A stretch of 64,000 nucleotides of DNA from UTCHB3 sp008363265. GTDB lineage: Bacteria; Bacteroidota; Ignavibacteria; Ignavibacteriales; Ignavibacteriaceae. A program made the position numbers and the translations under genes. A model generated the notes under the pieces. It was not told where the DNA came from and made no database searches. It saw nothing but the letters and a program-made list of their open reading frames with translations. Below, piece by piece: positions 44,071-50,873 of this stretch (position 1 is its first letter; every line of letters begins with the position of its first letter). The DNA lies in NCBI GenBank assembly GCA_045863055.1, contig BTUW01000002.1, forward strand, positions 186,001-250,000, given 5' to 3'.

Positions 44071-45698
44071 TATAGCATCACCACCTGGTGGTCGAAGTTC
44101 ATACCGTCAAGTTTTTCGATCAGATATTCGTAGAACCCGAGTCCGTATTTATTAGCGAAGTAGAAGTAATTCAGTTCTCTTTCCTGCAGGTTGTCGTTTG
44201 GGAGTATCATCGAATAGCTCTTCTGAAGCTGGTTCATGGTTGTTTCATGCTTTCTGATCCTGGCGGCCTCGGCTTTTCCCTTCAACTCTGCGAGATACTG
44301 AAGCGATCTTTGCCGGTTCTTTTCGGCGGGGTCAACCAGAGTCTTGTCGATATCTGCAAGATACTCTTTCAACTCTTCAAAGATGTTGTCAAGTTTGTTT
44401 CCGGTCACCTCGAATTTGCCGTCGATGTCATATTCAGAGATAAGGGAAGCAACCTTGTTGAATATCTCCCCTTTCAGCTCAAAGAAGTCCTTAACGGAGA
44501 TATCGTATTTCTGCACAAGGCTCTGCACACTCTTCTCGACAATTGTAGCGCTTATTCTTGGCCAGGCGATGGGAGTCGCAAGGTTGAACATTTTGTACAG
44601 CTGAATTATCTGGGCAAAGTAGGCAATTTCAGCAGGCCCGCCAACGTAAAAAGCAGTCGGGAAAAGCCAGTCCTGACAAACGGGACGGAGTATCACATTG
44701 GGACTGAACATTTCAGGTGAGCTCTCAAGGAGCTGGGAGAGTTCGTCTTTCGTAAACTTGACTTTCTTCCTCTTGAGCCTGAACTCGTTGTTCTCAAGCG
44801 GATCGAGGAGATAGCGACCGTTCTCATTGTTAATAAAAAGATTGACCGGTCTTATTTTCACCTGAGCGTGGTATTCTTCATCGAGTCCCGCGCTTACCTG
44901 GATCAGTTTGGAGGCGTGGGTGCGGTAATTCTCGAGTTCACTCCTGAAAACAGGCAACAGAAGCCTTTTTACATCAGTGGCCTGGGGATTGAAGAGAACG
45001 AGCCCGTATTTATCGAAAAACTTGAACATCATCTCGCTGAATGATTCAGAGATTGTCTTCCCGGTCTGGTAAACCGAGGAAAGGAACGAGAGCACATCGG
45101 GAGTGAACTCGGTGTTTCGTACTGTCGCGCCGAACTGACCGATAAATTCTTCGATCTCCCGCTCAAGCCTCATGCCGCCGACACTTCCTGCCTCTTTCTC
45201 CGGATCGTCGTCGGTCTTGTAAACTATGTTTTCAACTTTGTTATCGCCACTTAGTACATTGATCGACGATATCTCTTCAAAATCGTGGTCGTCTCCGGCC
45301 AGCCAGAAGACGGGCACAAAGTGAAAGTCAGGGTATTTTTCATTCAGATGTGTAGACAGCTTGATGGCGGAGAGCGTTTTATAGATCGTATAGAGGGGTC
45401 CGCCCGCCAGCCCGAGCTGTTGGCCCGTTACGATGGCGAGACAGTTCTTTTCTTCAAGTAACTTGATATTCTGCGAAGTTTTTGCAGAGATCCGTTTCCC
45501 AATATACTGGTTCTTGATGGTCTGAGTCACCTGTCTGCGGTCGGACGGGTATTTTGAAAGAACATCACGGAAGTGGGCTTCATAAATCCCCTCGTTCCGG
45601 AAATCTTTTATATAATATTTAGCCACCTTCTTGAAATTGTATAAATAATCAAGGTATAAAGGTGATTGGCCAGGAATCTCTGTAAAGCTAATATTCAT
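44070..45698 (-). CDS. bshC: Putative cysteine ligase of bacillithiol synthesis
   Basis: 542 residues, the BshC length. Family blocks: NCLAIVTGQQLGLAGGPLYT, YKTLSAIKLSTHLNEKYPDF, PVFWLAGDDHDFEEI (Rossmann-like core), and RPVCQDWLFPTAFYVGGPAE; a long coiled coil lies near 440-500. BshC is assigned the last step of bacillithiol synthesis, joining cysteine to glucosaminyl-malate. The other genes (bshA, bshB) are not in this window. CCGGAG lies 9 nt before the ATG, and CAAAGATA at 45724-45731 (TATCTTTG on the minus strand) could be its -7 promoter element. Confidence 0.93.
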   Translation of the reverse strand: MNISFTEIPGQSPLYLDYLYNFKKVAKYYIKDFRNEGIYEAHFRDVLSKYPSDRRQVTQTIKNQYIGKRISAKTSQNIKLLEEKNCLAIVTGQQLGLAGGPLYTIYKTLSAIKLSTHLNEKYPDFHFVPVFWLAGDDHDFEEISSINVLSGDNKVENIVYKTDDDPEKEAGSVGGMRLEREIEEFIGQFGATVRNTEFTPDVLSFLSSVYQTGKTISESFSEMMFKFFDKYGLVLFNPQATDVKRLLLPVFRSELENYRTHASKLIQVSAGLDEEYHAQVKIRPVNLFINNENGRYLLDPLENNEFRLKRKKVKFTKDELSQLLESSPEMFSPNVILRPVCQDWLFPTAFYVGGPAEIAYFAQIIQLYKMFNLATPIAWPRISATIVEKSVQSLVQKYDISVKDFFELKGEIFNKVASLISEYDIDGKFEVTGNKLDNIFEELKEYLADIDKTLVDPAEKNRQRSLQYLAELKGKAEAARIRKHETTMNQLQKSYSMILPNDNLQERELNYFYFANKYGLGFYEYLIEKLDGMNFDHQVVML

Positions 45699-45737
45699 CT
45701 CAAAATCTCCGGATTTAATTATGCAAAGATACTAAAT

Positions 45738-45872
45738 TAGTGGATAGTGGTTAGTGGTTAGTGGTTAACGGTCAGTTGAATCCAACAGTTCGCCCGTCGC
45801 GGCGGATCAGTGGAAAGTGGTTGGTTTTCATCAACCACTCACCTCTAACCACTCACCACTAGAAACCGTGTG
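45738..45872. repeat. Nested inverted repeat built of AGTGGTT units around a degenerate GC core
   Basis: On the left, four tandem copies of a TTAGTGG unit (45739-45767); in the centre CCCGTCGCGGCGGAT (45793-45807), a degenerate form of the CCGCCGCGGCGGAT palindrome; on the right, AACCACTCACCTCTAACCAC and ACCACTAG (45833-45862), the reverse complement of the left unit. The whole can fold into a long imperfect stem. It fills the gap between the divergent bshC and the 1255-residue cargo gene. Confidence 0.7.
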
Positions 45873-45964
45873 ACCTATGTTACCAAATAGATTGTTAATT
45901 GTTCATTTTTTTCGTATTTTGAGAAACATTTCAATTCATTTATTCACACAAAGGAGCCACTTAA

Positions 45965-48900
45965 ATGGCATTTCTACGCGCTTCGCTCCTTTTTCTTTTC
46001 CTTACCGGATTTGTGTTTGCACAAGAGACCGGCGGAGACAAAGATAAGGACATTTCGAAGTACTGGACCAAGGTTACTCTCGACCAGAACTTCACAACCG
46101 CGGCGGGTGATAATTCATTCATATACATCCCCGCACCAAATATTAACAGATTTGCCCGTGTTAGCGGCGCGGAAGCCACTCTCTATCCAAATTTCAGACC
46201 TTTCCCGACCACAAATTCGACCCAGTCTGAACTTAGTATAGATGTGCATCCGTCAAACATGGATATTCTCCTCCTTACAGCCAACTCCACATCATGGTCA
46301 GGCAGTACGGTTGGTACCCTGTACGGTACAGGTACTTACCTTACTACCAACGGTGGAACCAACTGGCAGGGATGGGATGATCCTCCATACGGCAGAAACT
46401 CCGGTGACCCCGTTTCAGTTATTGCTCCCAACGGCTATATGCATGTTGGCTACATTCACAATAACGGCGGTCAGGGTGTCGCTTCATCCTCGAACAACGG
46501 TGTTAACTGGACTACCTCACAGGCCGGCGCTGCCCCTGCAAGTTCAGCTGACCTTCTTGATAAAAACCACATGACCACCGATAAAGTTGCCGGCAGCCCT
46601 TATGCCAACAGACTTTATAACGCGTGGACAGCATTCCTCACCGGTTCACCGGATGAGAATGAGATCCAGGTCGTTTACTCAAGCAACAACGGCACAAGCT
46701 GGAGCGCACCGAAAAATGTCTCCGGTAACCTTAATGCCGGAAGCCACTGCCAGGGCGTTAACCTCGCTACCGGTCCTAACGGTGAAGTTTATGCCGCATT
46801 TGCCGTTTACGACAACTGGGCAGCAGGTCAGTATGGTGAAGATGCCATCGGTTTCGCCAAGTCAACCGATGGTGGTGTTACATGGGCTCCCGCGACCAAG
46901 GCTTACACTGCGCTCAATTTCGGTATCCGTGGCAACCTGAAACCGACCTCGATCAGAGTTTCATCATTCCCTTCAATGGCAGTTGACAGAACCAACGGCC
47001 CCGGAAGAGGGAACATCTATATCGTTTGGCCACAGAAGGGTGTAGCCCCTGCCGGCAGCGATCCTGATATCGTTATGATCAAGTCGACCGACGGCGGTAC
47101 AACATGGTCAGCCCCTGTAAGAGTTAACAATGATCCTATAAACAATGCCAGAGATCAGTATTACCCATGGATGACCATAGATCAGACCACAGGTGCTCTC
47201 TACTCAGTATGGTACGACAGCCGTGATATGAGCAACGACTCAGCTACTGTTTATGTCGGCCGTTCGATCGACATGGGTACAACCTGGGAAAACATCAGAA
47301 TTTCCGATTCCAAGTTCAAACCGAAACCGATCAGCGGTCTCGCAGGCGGTTATCAGGGTGACTACATCGGTATCGCGGCAAAAGACAACAACATCTGGGC
47401 TTACTGGGCTGAAGACAGAACCGGTGTTTACCAGGGCTGGGTTGGAAAAGCCTCATTCGGTCCCAACATCATGCATACCGCTCTCGGAAACACTGAGAAT
47501 CTGAACGGTCCGTATGTTGTTAACGCGACCATCGAGACTGCCATACCTCTCGCTACCAATGGCGTTAAAGTTTACTGGGGCAGAGGCACTTCAGGTGAGA
47601 TCACCGATTCACTCGTTATGACCAACACTTCAGGCAACAACTGGACAGCTTCCATCCCAGGAAACGGCCAGCCTGCCACCTACAATTATTACATCTACGC
47701 AATGGACAACACGGGTGGATACTCAACATTCCCTGCCGGTGCACCGAACAACAAACTCAGCTTTGTTGCGGCCACTGACACCGAAGCTCCTGTTGTTACA
47801 CATGCTGTTCTCGGCGACCAGTACAGGGAAACCTGGCCTGCAACCGTTAACGCTACCATTACCGATAACATCGGTATCGACAGCGCGTATGTTGTTTACA
47901 AGATCAACACCAGCGGAACAATGAGGAAATTCTACCTCACAGCCGGTGGCGGAAATGCCTTCTCGGGTCAGTTCAACGTTGATACCACACTCATCGCTCT
48001 TGGCGACACTCTTTATTACAGAGTTGTTGCAGTCGACGCGGGTGCCGCTCACACAATGGGTTATCACCCCTCATCAACCGGCTGGAACTCATTCAAGTTC
48101 GTTCCAGACCAGACACTTCCTGTTGTCAACCATACCCTCCTCAGGGATGTCGCGAAGGTCAGATGGCCCGCAAGAGTTACTGCCAATGCCACCGATAATC
48201 TCGGTATCAGAAGCGTAACCGTTGAATATACAGTGAATAACGCAACCCCAAGAAGCTTCGCTCTGAATCTTCTCTCAGGTTCGACCTATGAAGGTTTCTT
48301 CAATATCGATACAAACCAGATCGGTGTTGGTGATTCCGTTCAGTACAGAGTAAAAGTTGTTGACAATTCAACAAACTACAACACTGTTTATGTCCCTGCA
48401 AATGGTTTCTCACAGTTCAAGATCATCAATACCCTCGGTATTGTGCTTGTTCTTGACGATGATGTTACCCTCTCTGAAAGAAGCGGAGAAAAAGGCTTGG
48501 GCGACAGATCGACACCTCTTGGATTATCAGCGAATCTCTTCGCAACAACTCTCTCACAGGAAGGTTATGTAGTCGATAACCAGCCTTTCGCCACACTGGA
48601 TACCAACACCCTTGACAACTATGATGTGGTGATCCTCTCAGCAGGTGCAAAAACAGCAGCAATGTTCGATGATCTCGGAAAGAGAACCGCGCTTGTTAAT
48701 TTCACCAAACGCGGTGGAAGAACCCTCGTTGAAGGTGGTGAAGTTGGATACATCTACAGAGTATCGGGCACAACAACCGACAAGGATCCTAACTTCCGTC
48801 AGGAAATACTGCAGTGCTCAACTTGGGTATCTGACATGTCGACAAACGGCGTTCTCAAAAAGAAGATGCCAGGTCACCAGCTTTTCACAATGCCTCATTA

Positions 48901-49732
48901 TGTTCCCGATTCACTCGCGTTTACAGGTACTACATACGGTCACCGTGACGCGAACAGGATCATCCTGAACAAACCAGGTATCTTCAAAGCCGGTACATGG
49001 TATCCGTCTTATCAGGATACCGCTGGTATCATTCTGTATTCACCTACCAATGATCCAAACAACGTCAGGAACATGTTCTTCCTCTTCTCAATTGGAACAA
49101 TGTCAAACCAGACCGTTGCCGCACAACTTATCTCGAACGCGCTCAACACCCTTATGCAGGGTGGCGGACCTGTTCCTGTTGAGCTGACATCATTCAACGC
49201 TGATACTCAGAACAATAACGTATTCCTGACATGGACCACCGCCACTGAACTCAACAACCAGGGCTTCCAGGTTGAAAGAAAACAGGCCAACGGTCAGTTC
49301 GTTAATGCAGGATTTGTTGCCGGACGCGGTAATTCCCTCGAACCAAGTGCTTACGCATTCACTGACAAGTCACTTGAAGCTGGCAAGTACACCTACAGAC
49401 TGAAACAGATCGATTTCGACGGTACTTTCTCCTACTCGAATGAAGTTGAAGTTGAAGTCGGTACACCAACCGTATTTGCCCTCGAGCAGAACTATCCTAA
49501 CCCGTTCAACCCTTCAACCGTGATCAAATATTCGATCCCTGTTGATGGTCTTGTTACGCTGAACATCTACAACACGCTTGGCGAGAAGATCAAGACCCTC
49601 GTTTCACAGGTACAGAAAGCCGGTAGCTACGAAGTTTCATTCGACGCTTCAAAGCTCGCTTCAGGTGTCTATATCTACAGACTTGAGTCGGGCAACTTCT
49701 CTTCAGTTAAGAAGATGATCCTGAATAAATAG
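45965..49732 (+). CDS. Large secreted multidomain protein: BNR propeller, Ig-like repeats, glutamine-amidotransferase-like fold, T9SS domain
   Basis: 1255 residues; ribosome site AAAGGAG and leader FLRASLLFLFLTGFVFAQ. Residues 70-490 carry six BNR motifs (TTNGGTNW, KSTDGGVTW, KSTDGGTTW, RSIDMGTTW) in a sialidase-like propeller. Three tandem Ig-like domains follow (starting near 500, 608 and 722), each opening with H-A/T-L/V-L-G/R and containing TITDNIGIDSAYVVYK-type strands. Near 820-1040 is a Rossmann-like domain (LDDDVTLSERSG, NYDVVILSAGAKTAAM, GGRTLVEGGEVGYI) resembling class I glutamine-amidotransferase or ThuA-like folds. The end has the TATELNN linker, NYPNPFNPST near 1175 and a sorting domain ending KMILNK. 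Could be a surface glycan-binding or degrading protein; no catalytic residues are confirmed. Confidence 0.82.
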   Translation: MAFLRASLLFLFLTGFVFAQETGGDKDKDISKYWTKVTLDQNFTTAAGDNSFIYIPAPNINRFARVSGAEATLYPNFRPFPTTNSTQSELSIDVHPSNMDILLLTANSTSWSGSTVGTLYGTGTYLTTNGGTNWQGWDDPPYGRNSGDPVSVIAPNGYMHVGYIHNNGGQGVASSSNNGVNWTTSQAGAAPASSADLLDKNHMTTDKVAGSPYANRLYNAWTAFLTGSPDENEIQVVYSSNNGTSWSAPKNVSGNLNAGSHCQGVNLATGPNGEVYAAFAVYDNWAAGQYGEDAIGFAKSTDGGVTWAPATKAYTALNFGIRGNLKPTSIRVSSFPSMAVDRTNGPGRGNIYIVWPQKGVAPAGSDPDIVMIKSTDGGTTWSAPVRVNNDPINNARDQYYPWMTIDQTTGALYSVWYDSRDMSNDSATVYVGRSIDMGTTWENIRISDSKFKPKPISGLAGGYQGDYIGIAAKDNNIWAYWAEDRTGVYQGWVGKASFGPNIMHTALGNTENLNGPYVVNATIETAIPLATNGVKVYWGRGTSGEITDSLVMTNTSGNNWTASIPGNGQPATYNYYIYAMDNTGGYSTFPAGAPNNKLSFVAATDTEAPVVTHAVLGDQYRETWPATVNATITDNIGIDSAYVVYKINTSGTMRKFYLTAGGGNAFSGQFNVDTTLIALGDTLYYRVVAVDAGAAHTMGYHPSSTGWNSFKFVPDQTLPVVNHTLLRDVAKVRWPARVTANATDNLGIRSVTVEYTVNNATPRSFALNLLSGSTYEGFFNIDTNQIGVGDSVQYRVKVVDNSTNYNTVYVPANGFSQFKIINTLGIVLVLDDDVTLSERSGEKGLGDRSTPLGLSANLFATTLSQEGYVVDNQPFATLDTNTLDNYDVVILSAGAKTAAMFDDLGKRTALVNFTKRGGRTLVEGGEVGYIYRVSGTTTDKDPNFRQEILQCSTWVSDMSTNGVLKKKMPGHQLFTMPHYVPDSLAFTGTTYGHRDANRIILNKPGIFKAGTWYPSYQDTAGIILYSPTNDPNNVRNMFFLFSIGTMSNQTVAAQLISNALNTLMQGGGPVPVELTSFNADTQNNNVFLTWTTATELNNQGFQVERKQANGQFVNAGFVAGRGNSLEPSAYAFTDKSLEAGKYTYRLKQIDFDGTFSYSNEVEVEVGTPTVFALEQNYPNPFNPSTVIKYSIPVDGLVTLNIYNTLGEKIKTLVSQVQKAGSYEVSFDASKLASGVYIYRLESGNFSSVKKMILNK

Positions 49733-49743
49733 TTTGAGCGATG

Positions 49744-49759
49744 ATCCGCCGCGGCGGAT
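49744..49759. repeat. Perfect palindrome of the CCGCCGCGGCGG family
   Basis: ATCCGCCGCGGCGGAT, 16 bp, 11 nt after the stop codon of the large cargo gene. Same core as at 20697. This copy has no clear tandem-unit flanks. Confidence 0.7.
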
Positions 49760-49784
49760 TGGTCTTAGACTCTGAACAAGAATT

Positions 49785-49815
49785 AAAGGCTGTCATGAAA
49801 ATGGCAGCCTTTTTT
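49785..49815 (+). terminator. Rho-independent terminator of the 1255-residue cargo gene
   Basis: AAGGCTGTCAT pairs with ATGGCAGCCTT (one G-U pair) around a GAAA loop and is followed by TTTTATT. Confidence 0.85.
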
Positions 49816-50066
49816 ATTACCTTCACTGATACTCCCTTATCATTCTATAATTCCGTTTAATTATTATTAGTGCAGCGCATCAATACGATGTGTAATCTGA
49901 TGATTTTTGTTTGGACTTTTGTATACTATTATGTGTTAATTTCGGAAATCATACGTGGGAGGGGGTCGGCTTCGTGGCTGAGTTCAGAGCGGAAGATTAC
50001 CGAAAAGTTTAATCATCATCAACCATATTCAACTTCCCTTTCACAGGGAAGACAGGAGAGATCAAC

Positions 50067-50654
50067 ATGAAGAAAACCATTTATTCATTGCTCGGCCTCA
50101 CGGTCATCGCAACACTGGTTATCACCGGATGCAAAGCAAAAGTAGAGCAGGAGCAGGTGACTGCCAAACCTGCTTCGCAGGAAGACCCCGTGAAAAGAGG
50201 TGAATACCTTGTTGCAATTGCGGGATGCGACGACTGCCACAGTCCGAAAGTGATGGGACCAAAAGGCCCGGCACCGGATCAAAATCTTCGTCTTTCAGGG
50301 CATCCGGCGGATATTCCTCTCGCACCGGTCAACAAGAATGAATTGAAATCGTGGGTGTTGTTCAATCATATGAACACTGCTGCGGTGGGACCGTGGGGAG
50401 TTTCCTACGCTGCGAACATCACCTCTGATGCCACGGGTATAGGAACCTGGACTGAGGAACAGTTCATCAAAGCGATGCGCGAAGGAAAGTATAAAGGCAT
50501 GGATAACACCAGACCGCTTCTCCCCCCGATGCCGTGGCCATCATACGCGAACATGACGGATGAAGATCTGAAAGCCGTTTTCGCATATCTGAAAACCACC
50601 AAACCGGTGAAGAACACAGTCCCCAATCCCATCGCTCCCAACGATATTAAATAA
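50067..50654 (+). CDS. Monohaem cytochrome c lipoprotein
   Basis: 195 residues. Lipoprotein leader ending in VITGC (Cys 22 lipidated), a 22-residue spacer, then a class I cytochrome c domain: KRGEYLVAIAGCDDCHSPK with one CxxCH haem site, a long insert with PADIPLAP and AANITSDATGIGTWTEEQF, and LPPMPWPSYANMTDEDLKAV where the Met of PPMPW is the likely second haem ligand. This layout matches cytochromes linked to alcohol/aldehyde dehydrogenases or gene neighbours of c-type oxidases. It would be a membrane-tethered periplasmic electron carrier. It is monocistronic, with its own leader and a strong terminator, and has no redox partner beside it. Confidence 0.9.
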   Translation: MKKTIYSLLGLTVIATLVITGCKAKVEQEQVTAKPASQEDPVKRGEYLVAIAGCDDCHSPKVMGPKGPAPDQNLRLSGHPADIPLAPVNKNELKSWVLFNHMNTAAVGPWGVSYAANITSDATGIGTWTEEQFIKAMREGKYKGMDNTRPLLPPMPWPSYANMTDEDLKAVFAYLKTTKPVKNTVPNPIAPNDIK

Positions 50655-50664
50655 TACAAAAAAT

Positions 50665-50697
50665 GGCTGCCGGGATCATTTCCGGCAGCCTGTTTTT
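50665..50697. terminator. Strong terminator after the cytochrome gene
   Basis: GGCTGCCGG and CCGGCAGCC form a perfect 9-bp stem with an 8-nt loop, followed by TGTTTTT; the other side is A-rich so it could also act on the minus strand. Confidence 0.9.
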
Positions 50698-50718
50698 CTA
50701 TATCTCATCAAAAATATT

Positions 50719-50872
50719 CGGCCTTCAGCCCGTGGCTGAGGGCGATATACTCTGGCACCGTGCGTAATCCCGGTGAAAAAAAGACCGGGTTCCGTTTTCA
50801 GCCCGCCACGGCCTAAACCCTAAACCCCATACCCAAAATCCCATACCCCAAACCCCATACACTCCACCCACC
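50719..50872. repeat. Stem-loops and telomere-like CCCTAAA/CCCATAC minisatellite
   Basis: A short hairpin with TCAGCC/GGCTGA arms (50725-50739), a second with CCCGGT/ACCGGG arms (50769-50789), then CCCGCCACGGCC followed by a tract of CCCTAAA, CCCCATA and CCCAAAA units from about 50812 to 50862. A GC-rich core beside a tandem tract resembles the palindrome-cored elements elsewhere, although this core (GCCCGCCACGGC) is not a perfect palindrome. It ends directly at the stop of the amidase gene. Confidence 0.55.
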
Positions 50873-50873
50873 C

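Larger units (their letters stand above)
49733..50066 (+). other. 334-nt intergenic region with palindrome, terminator and leader of the cytochrome gene
   Basis: From left to right: the perfect palindrome at 49744-49759, the terminator at 49785-49815, an AT-rich stretch with possible promoter sequence around TATACTAT (49921-49928), a GC-rich island (49954-49975, GGGAGGGGGTCGG and TTCGTGGCTGAG) and a hairpin CTTCCCT/AGGGAAG at 50033-50051 just before the AGGAGAG ribosome site. A 66-codon reading frame at 49870-50070 has no ribosome site and is not taken as a gene. Confidence 0.55.

Noticed and set aside
49870..50070. 66-codon plus-strand frame before the cytochrome gene
   Set aside because: No ribosome site, no leader or domain, and it runs across the hairpin and ribosome site of the next gene.
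50812..50862. Telomere or linear replicon end
   Set aside because: The CCCTAAA-like tract is internal, short and irregular, with ordinary genes on both sides.
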